From assembly GCF_900086655.1 (NCBI RefSeq), contig NZ_LT575476.1:1639214-1703213 (forward strand): a stretch of DNA of 64,000 nt, written 5' to 3'. The stretch is from Paenibacillus tuaregi. Lineage in GTDB: Bacteria; Bacillota; Bacilli; Paenibacillales; Paenibacillaceae. Shown piece by piece: positions 18,918 to 26,968 of the stretch. A program made the translations under genes and the position numbers. Position 1 is the first letter of the stretch. Each line of letters starts with the position of its first letter. The notes below the pieces were generated by a model. It did no database searches. It was not told the DNA's origin and was given only the letters and a program-made list of their open reading frames with translations.

Positions 18918-19011
18918 TTCAGAGAAGGCGAAGAATTTGCCAAAGAAGAAGTCAGCAAGCGGGTGAAGAGCCCAGATGAGACAGCTGTAAGGGTTTCAAA
19001 CGCCTTTTAGA

Positions 19012-19056
19012 AGATGCTTTACCTCCCGGCATAGTGGGAAGTAAGGCATCTTTTTT
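19012..19056 (+). terminator. Rho-independent terminator after the SLH operon
   Basis: AGATGCTTTACCTCCC (19012-19027) pairs, with two non-Watson-Crick positions, with GGGAAGTAAGGCATCT (19036-19051), followed by a run of six T. Confidence 0.85.
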
Positions 19057-19208
19057 ATACCGCATGCAATAAAATCTAATTTTAAATTTCGGACTTGGAG
19101 GCAGATGAAGAGAGGAATAGGGTGCCACGCCAATTGTAGAGGAATTTATCCCCGATTGTGATATATTCCCCCTTATATCTAGTTCCCGTATTCTTGATAA
19201 TGATAGAT

Positions 19209-19224
19209 AAGAAAGCGGTTTCAT
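19209..19224 (+). promoter_or_regulatory. cre-like site upstream of the chitinase
   Basis: AAGAAAGCGGTTTCAT fits the CcpA consensus WTGNAANCGNWNNCAW with one mismatch. TATAGT at 19224-19229 touches it and could be a -10 box, but no convincing -35 was found. The rest of the gap 18918-19374 shows nothing beyond the terminator and the chitinase ribosome binding site GGAGGAG. Confidence 0.5.
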
Positions 19225-19374
19225 ATAGTTGTAAGGACAGCCGCTAAGTCATTTATTCCTACGCCTGCATTAAATACAATTTCAAAGGGAGGTGGTGCCG
19301 GATATCTGTCTAGTGCAGATATAACTTGTTTCTGGTTCATATAGCTTCTATATAAAAGGAGGAGAATTACGAGA

Positions 19375-21213
19375 ATGCATGTCAACCGAATAACTACGCG
19401 CAAGTCATGGATAACGGTCATGATGGGTGTGCTGATCCTGTCGCTGGTTCAATTTGCGGGTGTGGGCACTTCGAAAGCGGAAGCCGCTGTGGCAAGCAAG
19501 ACCATAGTAGGCTACTGGCATAATTTCGACAACGGTTCAGGCTTTATCAAGCTGCGGGATGTGTCGCCTAAGTTCGATGTAATCAATGTGTCTTTTGCCG
19601 AGCCAACTTCTGGTGTTACGAACGGAACGATTGGATTCACACCGTACAATTATACGGATGCCGATTTCAAGGCGGATGTGGCATATCTGCAGAGTCAGGG
19701 CAAGAAGGTCATTATCTCAATCGGGGGAGCCAATGGACAGGTTCAGCTTCCTAACACGGCAGCCCGGGATAATTTCGTAAATTCCGTAACCGCAATTATT
19801 GAAAAATACGGCTTCGACGGACTTGACGTGGACTTTGAAGGCCATTCTCTGTTCCTGAACTCGGGAGACAGTGATTTCAAAAACCCGACAACTCCGGTTA
19901 TTGTGAATCTGATCTCGGCTCTGCGTACGATCAACAACCATTTTGGTTCGGACAAATTCTACCTGACCATGGCGCCGGAGACCTTCTTCGTGCAGCTGGG
20001 TTATTCCTTCTACGGCGGCAGCTGCCTGAGCTGTGATACCCGTGCGGGATCTTACCTTCCGGTCATCTATGCGACCCGCGATATCCTCGATTGGCTGCAG
20101 GTGCAGAATTATAACTCCGGGCCAATTACCGGACTAGATGACCAGTATCACAACATGGGAACAGCCGACTTCCACGTTGCAATGGCGGATATGCTGCTGA
20201 CCGGCTTCCCGGTTGCCAAGAATCCGAACCGTGTTTTCCCGGCCTTGCGCCCGGATCAGGTGCTGCTTGGACTGCCGGCAAATGCGAATGCGGGCGGAGG
20301 CTTCACTTCTGTTGCTGAGGTGCAAAAAGCACTGGACGCCCTGACGAAAGGTATCCAGCTCTCCAGCTATAAGACCCGCGGCAGCACGACCGGCTACCCG
20401 GGCTTCCGGGGTGTAATGACCTGGTCCATTAACTGGGACAAGTTCAACAACTTCGAATTCTCCAATGCGCACCGTGCATATTTGGATAATATGACCTCTC
20501 CGGGGCAGGACACGGAGCCGCCAACCGCTCCAACTAACGTAGTGGCTGTCTCCAAAACCTCAACCAGTGTTAATTTGAATTGGACTGCTTCCACAGATAA
20601 TGTGGGCGTTACCGGGTACACCGTCAGCTACGGTGATCAGTCGGTGAATGTGACGGGCACAAGCGCCTCCATTACTGGACTTACTCCGGATACTTCCTAT
20701 GTCTTCACCGTAAAGGCGAAGGATGCGAAGGGCAACCAATCCGCGGCTAGCACGCCGCTTACCGTAAAGACAAATGCGGCAAGCCCAGGCGGCGATCAGA
20801 CTGCTCCGTCCGCACCGGGCAATGTGCAGGTAACAGCGAAATCCGCAACCAGCGTTACTTTAAGCTGGACTGCTTCTACAGATAATGTCGGTGTTACCGG
20901 GTACACCGTCAGCTATGGTAATCAATCGCTGAATGTGACCAGCACAACAGCAGTAATTAACGGGCTTACACCAACTACCAGCTACCAGTTCACCGTGACT
21001 GCCAAGGATGCTGCAGGGAATGTATCCGCAGGCACCAGTGTCAGCGTGACTACGGATGCCCAGAGCGGTGCCGGGGCTTGGGCACCAAATGTTAGCTACA
21101 AGACCGGGGACGAAGTAACGTACAACGGCAAAACTTACGTTTGCCGCCAGTCACATACTTCCCTGGTTGGCTGGGAACCGGCCAATGTGCCTGCTTTGTG
21201 GCAGCTGAAGTAA
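19375..21213 (+). CDS. Secreted GH18 chitinase with two FN3 and a CBM5/12 domain
   Basis: ATG 19375 follows AAAGGAGGAG. The 612-residue protein has a signal peptide (cleaved near AEA), a GH18 catalytic barrel (about 40-375) with SIGG on strand 3 and the DGLDVDFEG motif holding the catalytic acid Glu155, two FN3 domains (about 386-470 and 476-560), and a C-terminal CBM5/12 chitin-binding domain (566-612; WAPNVSYKTGDEVTYNG and W-PA-VPALWQ). It should hydrolyse chitin in the medium, from fungal walls or insect cuticle. It stands as a single gene between terminators and is probably glucose-repressed through the upstream cre-like site. Family assignment is certain; endo versus exo action is not. 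Confidence 0.95.
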   Translation: MHVNRITTRKSWITVMMGVLILSLVQFAGVGTSKAEAAVASKTIVGYWHNFDNGSGFIKLRDVSPKFDVINVSFAEPTSGVTNGTIGFTPYNYTDADFKADVAYLQSQGKKVIISIGGANGQVQLPNTAARDNFVNSVTAIIEKYGFDGLDVDFEGHSLFLNSGDSDFKNPTTPVIVNLISALRTINNHFGSDKFYLTMAPETFFVQLGYSFYGGSCLSCDTRAGSYLPVIYATRDILDWLQVQNYNSGPITGLDDQYHNMGTADFHVAMADMLLTGFPVAKNPNRVFPALRPDQVLLGLPANANAGGGFTSVAEVQKALDALTKGIQLSSYKTRGSTTGYPGFRGVMTWSINWDKFNNFEFSNAHRAYLDNMTSPGQDTEPPTAPTNVVAVSKTSTSVNLNWTASTDNVGVTGYTVSYGDQSVNVTGTSASITGLTPDTSYVFTVKAKDAKGNQSAASTPLTVKTNAASPGGDQTAPSAPGNVQVTAKSATSVTLSWTASTDNVGVTGYTVSYGNQSLNVTSTTAVINGLTPTTSYQFTVTAKDAAGNVSAGTSVSVTTDAQSGAGAWAPNVSYKTGDEVTYNGKTYVCRQSHTSLVGWEPANVPALWQLK

Positions 21214-21273
21214 TTCGGATTTTCCAAATGCAGTTGTATGAATTCTGAACAAGCTTAATTTGGTTATATCAAT

Positions 21274-21319
21274 CACCTCACGACGAATCGTCAGGTTCGT
21301 CGGGGGTGGTTTTTGTTTT
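21274..21319 (+). terminator. Terminator after the chitinase
   Basis: CACCTCACGACGAA (21274-21287) pairs imperfectly with TTCGTCGGGGGTG (21296-21308), followed by GTTTTTGTTTT. Confidence 0.7.
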
Positions 21320-21349
21320 GGTTAAAGTGAGGTGAGGAATTCTTTGAAT

Positions 21350-21356
21350 TTCGACA
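21350..21356 (-). promoter_or_regulatory. Spo0A-box-like site
   Basis: TTCGACA on the plus strand is an exact 0A box (TGTCGAA) on the minus strand, in the context TTTGTCGAAATT. It lies 179 bp upstream of the next ORF. The rest of the gap 21214-21534 is AT-rich with no promoter I can defend. Confidence 0.3.
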
Positions 21357-21534
21357 AAAAACACCCGTTTCCAAAATGATTGAGTTGAACGATAATAATA
21401 AAGTTGCTCTTTCAAATATGTTTAAATACTACTACTAAATTCAATTCTAAGAAGTGCTGTCAGCAAGAAGAACTGGATATATATTGACGTAATATAAATC
21501 AGTTTTTGGGTTTATAAAAGGGAGAGGTAAAGTT

Positions 21535-22149
21535 ATGAATAAACTTTCTCAAAATCACTTTAAGGATGCTCTCGGGGGCGGAGTGTCATTGAAAAAAATA
21601 TTCGTCAGTGTGGTTGGTCTCATAGTTTTGTCGGTGGTTACATTATTATTTTTTTTGGTATTGCCCTGGTCACTCTTATTTGTCGGAATTAATTCTTTAC
21701 CTAATCCGCCTCAACCTGCGATCAAATATGGGGAATTTCCATTTCGTTTGGAATACGAAATTAATGGGCAGCGAAAGGTTATTCAAGATACTTTAATATG
21801 TGAATATGATGGCGTTGGTTCTGATGAAGGTCGTGGGAAATTTCGCAAATGGAAAGAGAAATTAGCAAGCGGGAAAGAAGAGATAACACTAATACAACCG
21901 AGTGACTCAACGGAGATATTCTTTTTCCCTGGAAGTGCGGAATATTACATGGGTGATTCTCATCCTAGTAATTCTGATTCAAGTCATGGAAGGAATGATA
22001 GCAGTTTTCCTGATGCATTATATAAAACAATAGAGGGTAAAATCACGACTAGTGGACTAGTAACCGAAAGGCAGCTGCTTGAGGAATACAGCATAAAACT
22101 GATAAAATGGGACGCAAGCCCGCCAATTAAGAATAATTTCGTTCCATAA
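21535..22149 (+). CDS. Hypothetical membrane-anchored protein
   Basis: I do not recognise this 204-residue protein. The ATG follows GGGAGAGG. It has a hydrophobic helix at about 20-52 (FVSVVGLIVLSVV then FFLVLPW), followed by a hydrophilic, presumably extracytoplasmic, domain rich in charged residues and serine (SNSDSSHGRNDSS near 142-154). Codon use and base composition are AT-richer than in the flanking enzyme genes. The downstream neighbours are a broken DUF5071-like gene and another hypothetical, so this looks like part of an acquired block. No function is proposed. Confidence 0.65.
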   Translation: MNKLSQNHFKDALGGGVSLKKIFVSVVGLIVLSVVTLLFFLVLPWSLLFVGINSLPNPPQPAIKYGEFPFRLEYEINGQRKVIQDTLICEYDGVGSDEGRGKFRKWKEKLASGKEEITLIQPSDSTEIFFFPGSAEYYMGDSHPSNSDSSHGRNDSSFPDALYKTIEGKITTSGLVTERQLLEEYSIKLIKWDASPPIKNNFVP

Positions 22150-22233
22150 AGTTGTAGAAAGCAAGAAAAGTTCATGGATCTACATGTTGGTTGCAACCCT
22201 CATAAACGATAAATTCTCTATGAGCCACATGGG

Positions 22234-22585
22234 ATGTTACAACTCCAGGTGGTTTTTTCGAGTGGAATTGATTGTGCCATTAAGGAATTTCGGCCGCTGT
22301 TAATTTTAGAGATATTTAGTTGTACGCTAAACAAACCTAGAGCTAAGGAACTTAAATATATCAAGGAATTTCTCATTCAATTGAAAATATTTTACTCAGA
22401 TTTGATGAGGAGCTAATACCTCATATTCACAAAGTGCTTCAAACAAATGATGGGCAATGGAAGTATTTTTTACTAGAAGGATTAGTAAATAGGTTACCTA
22501 ATAGTAATTTGATCCAACAAAAGATGAAGAACTTGAAGAACTGGGAAACACAGCAGCTAATTTACTAAATAAAATAAGAGATTAA
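22234..22585 (+). pseudogene. Frameshifted DUF5071-like gene remnant
   Basis: Three reading frames must be joined to read one protein. Part of the first is open from 22234, the second (frame of 22374) reads FDEELIPHIHKVLQTNDGQW and then YFLLEGLVNRLP, and the third (frame of 22511) reads DPTKDEELEELGNTAANLL and ends at TAA 22583-22585. The joined text matches the pattern of DUF5071 proteins, small HEAT-like proteins often found among toxin-immunity genes. At least two frameshifts are needed, so the gene is broken. The first third is too degraded for a firm match. Confidence 0.6.
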
Positions 22586-22620
22586 GCGAGAGTGTAGTTT
22601 GTAAAGGAGACCCTTTAATA

Positions 22621-23331
22621 ATGAAACTAGGTAAAGTAATTCAACAAGTACTTTCTGAACCGCTTCAAAAGAGAGGATTTGAGTATCACAAAGAACCGGA
22701 TGAGTGGCTTTATATTCGAAAATGTGAATATTACAAAGAGTATATAGCTATTGATAAAAGCAATTGGAACAAGAATGCCATTAGAGCTTCCTACTATAAT
22801 GGTAGCGATAGCATCAGTAGTTTCCGGTTGATCGGAATCCGTGGAGAGGAATGGCACTTCTACGAGGATGAGACATCGCTAAGAAATACTCTGAATCTAA
22901 TTTTGGACATCACTATTAATCAGGCTCTTCCTTGGTTCGAGATGAACAGACCTGAAGACCGGAGAGGTTCTAAGCTTAGCGAACTGCTGAGTGAAGAGAT
23001 GATAAAGCAATCTAAAGAGTTTATTGAGAAAAATGGGTTAAATGTGGCTATTCTAGAATCGTTAAAAGATTTAGAAAACATATTGCTGCGGGACCCAAAA
23101 GAAGAATATATCCTTTATTCATCTTATTATTTTGGGGAGATAATAGTTCGGCATTTGAGAGGGGAATGGGGAAAGGATGAAAATGGACTGCCGATTATCA
23201 AGAGAATCGGAGGACACGAAGCTTTCAAAAAAAATCCTTATAAAATAGTTAGAAGCTTTTTGGACTATCCTAATTCTGGATCTATTTATGATTATTTTAA
23301 AACATTTGAAGAAACTGTTGAGGATTTATAA
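22621..23331 (+). CDS. Hypothetical protein, possibly DUF4304-like
   Basis: The 236-residue soluble protein starts at ATG 22621 after AAAGGAG. The N-terminal half (IQQVLSEPLQKRGFEY followed by a tryptophan/tyrosine-rich strand region) is reminiscent of DUF4304 proteins, which are sometimes encoded beside polymorphic-toxin immunity genes. The C-terminal half (helical, RRGSKLSELLSEEM onward) is not recognised. It follows the DUF5071-like remnant by 35 bp in the same direction. No signal peptide or membrane segment is present. Function unknown; an immunity role is only a guess from context. Confidence 0.6.
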   Translation: MKLGKVIQQVLSEPLQKRGFEYHKEPDEWLYIRKCEYYKEYIAIDKSNWNKNAIRASYYNGSDSISSFRLIGIRGEEWHFYEDETSLRNTLNLILDITINQALPWFEMNRPEDRRGSKLSELLSEEMIKQSKEFIEKNGLNVAILESLKDLENILLRDPKEEYILYSSYYFGEIIVRHLRGEWGKDENGLPIIKRIGGHEAFKKNPYKIVRSFLDYPNSGSIYDYFKTFEETVEDL

Positions 23332-23338
23332 TTTTATA

Positions 23339-23365
23339 TTTGTCCTAAGCAGATCTCAGGACAAA
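23339..23365. terminator. Hairpin between convergent genes
   Basis: TTTGTCCT (23339-23346) pairs with AGGACAAA (23358-23365). It lies where the plus-strand hypothetical and the minus-strand membrane gene end and overlaps the latter's stop codon. It lacks a strong T-tract on the plus strand, so termination is plausible but unproven. Confidence 0.4.
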
Positions 23366-24013
23366 TGCATGGACTGAGAATAAAGTAATTTCATTCAGCT
23401 TGAACTGAACGAAGAAGAAGATGGCCAAGGCAAGACCAATGGTGGTGCCTATGAGAATTCTTTTTCTATAATATGCTTTCGATTGGGATTTGTTGTTATT
23501 CTCCATTTCTGTCAGCCCGAATGCATGCTTCCCAATGAATATGACAATAATCCAGGCTGCAGATAAGAAAACGATGACGGACAACACGAATCCCAAGCTG
23601 ATCGGAATATTAAAATCAACCTCTGTAAGAGAAAACCCGCTGCGTACCCACGAAACTAGAAATCCGGAAAAAATAAGCTGGATAAACAAAAGCACAGCGA
23701 TGCAGCTAAAAATAATAGCAATGGATTCCCTTACTTTGTCCATAAGGGTTTTAGATGCGGCGTTGGCAATAATCTCGTCACAGAACACTTTGTAATCCAT
23801 TCCGATCACAGATGATATGTCCTGGCCGCGTTCCTGCGCATCCAAGATCATGTGCAGCAAATCCTGCCGGATGTGTTCAACCTGCCGATCGGGAATGCGG
23901 CTGACACGCAGGTAGACGATCATGTCAGTTAATATCTTTTTGTTCGTACTGGTCAATTTATGGTCCAGCTCGTTATTACTTTTTCTCAGCTTGGTGATAA
24001 TTGGAGCTATCAT
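23345..24013 (-). CDS. PadR-associated membrane protein
   Basis: The 222-residue protein starts at ATG 24013 after AAGGAGGG and overlaps the end of the PadR gene by 38 bp, so the pair is translationally linked. Residues 1-95 form a helical cytoplasmic part (RQDLLHMILDAQERGQDISS) like the HAAS-type domains encoded beside PadR regulators. After it come about four membrane helices (about 98-120, 135-158, 185-203 and a last one near 205-215). Such pairs usually sense membrane or envelope stress, with PadR repressing the pair. The exact family name is uncertain. Confidence 0.7.
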   Translation of the reverse strand: MIAPIITKLRKSNNELDHKLTSTNKKILTDMIVYLRVSRIPDRQVEHIRQDLLHMILDAQERGQDISSVIGMDYKVFCDEIIANAASKTLMDKVRESIAIIFSCIAVLLFIQLIFSGFLVSWVRSGFSLTEVDFNIPISLGFVLSVIVFLSAAWIIVIFIGKHAFGLTEMENNNKSQSKAYYRKRILIGTTIGLALAIFFFVQFKLNEITLFSVHAFVLRSA

Positions 24014-24356
24014 TAGACATTCCCTCCTTTAGATTGAATAATTGATGAATTGCATGCTCAAGTAGTATCCATCTCTCCCAAAAGGCATCCAGCTCACGCA
24101 AACCTGCTTCGGTCAAATTAAAATATTTTCGTCTAGGACCTTGAGAAGACTGCTTGTAATTGGCAGTAATGAACCCATTCTTCTCAAGACGCATCAGGAG
24201 TGGATAGATCGTTCCTTCCGAAATATTGGGGAACCCATGCTCGGTAAGCTTCTCAGATATTTCGTAACCATACGTTTCGCGGATACTAATCACTTTAAGG
24301 ATGCATCCTTCAAGTGTTCCCTTTAACAATTGTGATTTGTCGTTCAGTCCTGTCAC
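23976..24356 (-). CDS. PadR-family transcriptional repressor
   Basis: The 126-residue protein carries the PadR winged-helix signature: LLKGTLEGCILKVI, GYEIS, EGTIYPLLMRLEKNGFI and GPRRKYFNLTEAG. The start is taken as GTG 24356, where homology begins; the ribosome binding site there is weak. It lies directly upstream of and overlaps a membrane protein gene on the same strand. A long palindrome over its own promoter (24362-24398) points to autoregulation. Ligand unknown. Confidence 0.9.
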   Translation of the reverse strand: MTGLNDKSQLLKGTLEGCILKVISIRETYGYEISEKLTEHGFPNISEGTIYPLLMRLEKNGFITANYKQSSQGPRRKYFNLTEAGLRELDAFWERWILLEHAIHQLFNLKEGMSNDSSNYHQAEKK

Positions 24357-24361
24357 CTACT

Positions 24362-24398
24362 TTGCAATGCATAATAGTGTAGCTATATTGTATTGCAA
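24362..24398 (-). promoter_or_regulatory. Probable PadR operator
   Basis: A 37-bp near-perfect palindrome with outer arms TTGCAAT and ATTGCAA; 13 of 16 positions per arm are complementary around a 5-bp centre. It covers the -10 box and the start region of the padR promoter, as expected for autorepression. Confidence 0.6.
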
Positions 24399-24416
24399 GG
24401 TAGTTGGGTTTGTCAA
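24387..24416 (-). promoter_or_regulatory. padR promoter
   Basis: On the minus strand, TTGACA (24411-24416) and TACAAT (24387-24392) are separated by 18 bp. The palindrome at 24362-24398 overlaps the -10 box. Confidence 0.65.
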
Positions 24417-24540
24417 ACAGTACCAAATAAAATATTGTAAGCTGGTTCAGCTCGCGCTCTTTCTTTTTCTATCAACTCACCCCCATCTATGGTATATTTT
24501 TCATAGGGAAATAAGCCGTAACTTCATAGTCAGTCTGCGC

Positions 24541-24586
24541 AAGACCCGGCCTAAGACTCCATTTTCTTTGGTCCGGGTCTTTTGTT
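24541..24586 (+). terminator. Orphan rho-independent terminator
   Basis: AAGACCCGG (24541-24549) pairs with CCGGGTCTT (24573-24581), followed by TTTGTT. No plus-strand gene precedes it in the gap 24357-24889, so it may end a small RNA or act as a leader attenuator for the downstream kinase gene. TGTCGAT at 24837-24843 resembles a 0A box. The rest of this gap shows nothing I can support. Confidence 0.6.
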
Positions 24587-24889
24587 ACAGATATATCTGG
24601 AAGTAACCCGAAAGACCCGTTGTAGAGAGGGGTTCAGAACATAGGGGAAGCAATCAGTACAGCTGAAGTTTGGCCCATCGGCCTCCCGTGCATGGATCGG
24701 TCGAGTATAGAATTTTATACCTTTCTTTCCTGGAAAGACATAATACGATGGATGTATACACAGTAAACGTCTCTAAAAAAGGCAGTTTGATGAAGTTTTT
24801 AGGTTTGTAACTTTTGTGTCATATTTAGATGAAATTTGTCGATTAATATAGTAGTATGATCCGGGTGAGATTAGAGAGGGACTGTTTAA

Positions 24890-26662
24890 ATGAAGATAGG
24901 ATTCAAGAGGTTAATGATTGTATACATACTGGTAATGGGGTTCCTGCTCATTTTTTTGAACGGCATCTACTACTATACCATGAAGGATGCCCTGCTGGAT
25001 GGGCAGAAGCAAAGCATAGAGAATATGACGTCCCACATTAAATCTTCGCTCGAAATTACCCAACGGGGAGAAATGTTGTTCGAAGAGGCCTTGGCTGAGC
25101 GGCTGCGGGTTGCGGCCATCGCTGCACAGAACATGCTGCCTCCTAGGCTTGAAGACGTGACGACGGAGCAGCTGCAGAAGGTTAGAGACAAGGTAGGGAT
25201 AGAGAATTTGACCTTGTTCAAGCATTTAAAGGAAGAGAACAATTTTATTGCCGCCAAGTCCAGTGATCCGAAGGAAGTGGGGATGACCACGGAGAAATGG
25301 GGCAGAGGGAAATGGAACCAGGTATTTAAGGAATTGATGGAGAACCATAATGCGACCCCGATCAAGAACTTCGGGGAGAATTTACCCAACTTCTGGGCAG
25401 GGCCATTTGACACCTCGACTTCTGATCCGAAGAGAATCAGCAAGTGGGGGTACTATAACGACGGGACCACAGATTATTTGATTGACCCCTACATTTCGGA
25501 AAATATTATTAACCGGTTCCGCGACAAAGCAGGCGTAGAGTCCAACATTGAGGAGCAGGAGCGGAGCAATCCCCTGATTCTGGAAATCGGCATTCTGAAC
25601 GACAAAGTCCTCCAGGGCGAGTGGAAAGCGCCGAACAAGGCTAATCCGGAGTGGCATTCAGAGCGCAAGCTTCTGTACGGTAAATACAACTACAGCACCA
25701 AGGATGATTTGGCTATGGCCAAGGTGGCCTTCTCCAGGATGGAGAAGGTGCATCAGGTAATGGAGGTCAACGGCCGTTCTGTGTTAAAAACGTATTCACC
25801 CATCAGCCTCCAGGACAATGTGAATAAAGGGTTTGACCGGATGCTCATCATTGTGTCCTCTGATATGGATAAGCTGACCGCGGACCTGACCCGGAAGGAA
25901 CTGAGGATATCCATCGTTGCATTGATCATCCTGATTATAGGTGGACTGATGATTATGGCGGTAGGCAGGTATCTTAAGAATCACACCAAGGTCGTTGACG
26001 ATGTTCAGAGCATGTACCTCCGCAACATTGACAGCCTGTTCAAGACGGTTAAGGAGTACCGTCATGACTTTATCAATCATATCTTTGCGCTGAGCGGATT
26101 GGCCAAGATCAAGAAGTATGATGAGCTGGAAGCTTATCTGCGCAGTCTGACCCATATTAATAAATCGCTGAACGACATTGTGGATATCCGGATTCCAGCC
26201 TTTAACGGTCTGATCCAGGCGAAATCGGCGCAGGCTCTGGAGCGTTCGATCAACCTGGAATATCACTTTGAAGGCTTTGATCAGCTGAACCTGGATATTC
26301 TGAAAATTACCGATCTGGTCCGCATTACGGGCAATCTGATCGACAACGCCTTTGATGCGCTGCAGGAGACGGCTGAGGACAACCGTAAAGTCGCGATTCT
26401 GGCCCAGGTAGAACAGAGGACCCTGACTATACAGGTACTCAACAACGGCGAACCGATTCCTGATGAGTTGAAGGCGCGGATTTTCGAACGCGGTTTCTCC
26501 ACGAAACCGAAATCCAGCAACAGCGGACTGGGCCTTGCTATCGTCAAGAAATTGGTTGAAGGCTACAACGGACGGATTCAGGTAGAGAGCGGCAGCGAGA
26601 CAACCTGCTTCAAGGTGGAAATTCCGCTTAGTCCGAAGGAGCTTATTCAAGGTACAAGTTAG
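24890..26662 (+). CDS. Membrane sensor histidine kinase, CitA/DcuS-like
   Basis: The 590-residue protein has a membrane helix at 8-30, a large extracytoplasmic sensor region (about 31-335), a second helix near 338-358, and a cytoplasmic kinase. The phospho-acceptor is His392 in EYRHDFINH, a SpoOB-type helical hairpin as in the citrate/C4-dicarboxylate kinases. The ATPase domain has the N-box NLIDNAFDAL and GLGLAIVKKL. No response regulator lies next to it; a terminator follows at 26686, so it is a single-gene unit. The sensor domain is not the usual short PAS-like type and its ligand is unknown. ATG 24890 gives a standard signal-anchor start after AGAGAGG. Confidence 0.9.
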   Translation: MKIGFKRLMIVYILVMGFLLIFLNGIYYYTMKDALLDGQKQSIENMTSHIKSSLEITQRGEMLFEEALAERLRVAAIAAQNMLPPRLEDVTTEQLQKVRDKVGIENLTLFKHLKEENNFIAAKSSDPKEVGMTTEKWGRGKWNQVFKELMENHNATPIKNFGENLPNFWAGPFDTSTSDPKRISKWGYYNDGTTDYLIDPYISENIINRFRDKAGVESNIEEQERSNPLILEIGILNDKVLQGEWKAPNKANPEWHSERKLLYGKYNYSTKDDLAMAKVAFSRMEKVHQVMEVNGRSVLKTYSPISLQDNVNKGFDRMLIIVSSDMDKLTADLTRKELRISIVALIILIIGGLMIMAVGRYLKNHTKVVDDVQSMYLRNIDSLFKTVKEYRHDFINHIFALSGLAKIKKYDELEAYLRSLTHINKSLNDIVDIRIPAFNGLIQAKSAQALERSINLEYHFEGFDQLNLDILKITDLVRITGNLIDNAFDALQETAEDNRKVAILAQVEQRTLTIQVLNNGEPIPDELKARIFERGFSTKPKSSNSGLGLAIVKKLVEGYNGRIQVESGSETTCFKVEIPLSPKELIQGTS

Positions 26663-26685
26663 ACATATAACAATAGATTAGTTAG

Positions 26686-26713
26686 AAGCCCGGGAGTTGA
26701 TCCCGGGCTTTTT
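26686..26713 (+). terminator. Terminator after the orphan kinase
   Basis: A perfect 10-bp stem, AAGCCCGGGA with TCCCGGGCTT (26701-26710), is followed by TTT. The remaining gap to 26968 holds a weak hairpin near 26885-26925 and an alternative start with a good ribosome binding site at 26876. Confidence 0.85.
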
Positions 26714-26968
26714 ACCTTATCCGGCAAGTATGGAAGAACCGTCCAGGCTTGCTTTTTTATTTCTTTTACTTTAAGGGGAGAAAGGGCGTTTGAGATATGT
26801 TCAAATTAAAGATATCAGGTACAGATTATAGAAAAATATTCCGGGTGGTTATCCAGCGAGGGCTTAAGGAGTACAATGGATGTGCGGTTTGAATCCGCTT
26901 TCGCCGGGAAGCCCGCCGCTCACGGGTGCAGACTGTTGTCTACCCGATATTATATATGGAGGCCCAGC

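Noticed and set aside
19326..19354. TTGTTT, 17 bp, TATATA as chitinase promoter
   Set aside because: Transcription would start inside the ribosome binding site, leaving almost no leader; a promoter further upstream near the cre-like site is more likely.
22234..22416. 60-codon ORF read as an intact small gene
   Set aside because: It continues in other frames as a DUF5071-like protein, so it is better explained as part of a pseudogene.
24301..24606. 101-codon plus-strand frame over the padR start and the orphan terminator
   Set aside because: It overlaps the padR gene, the PadR operator and a terminator and has no ribosome binding site or domain.
25796..26650. 284-codon minus-strand frame inside the CitA/DcuS-like kinase gene
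   Set aside because: The plus strand carries intact H-box, N-box and ATPase motifs.
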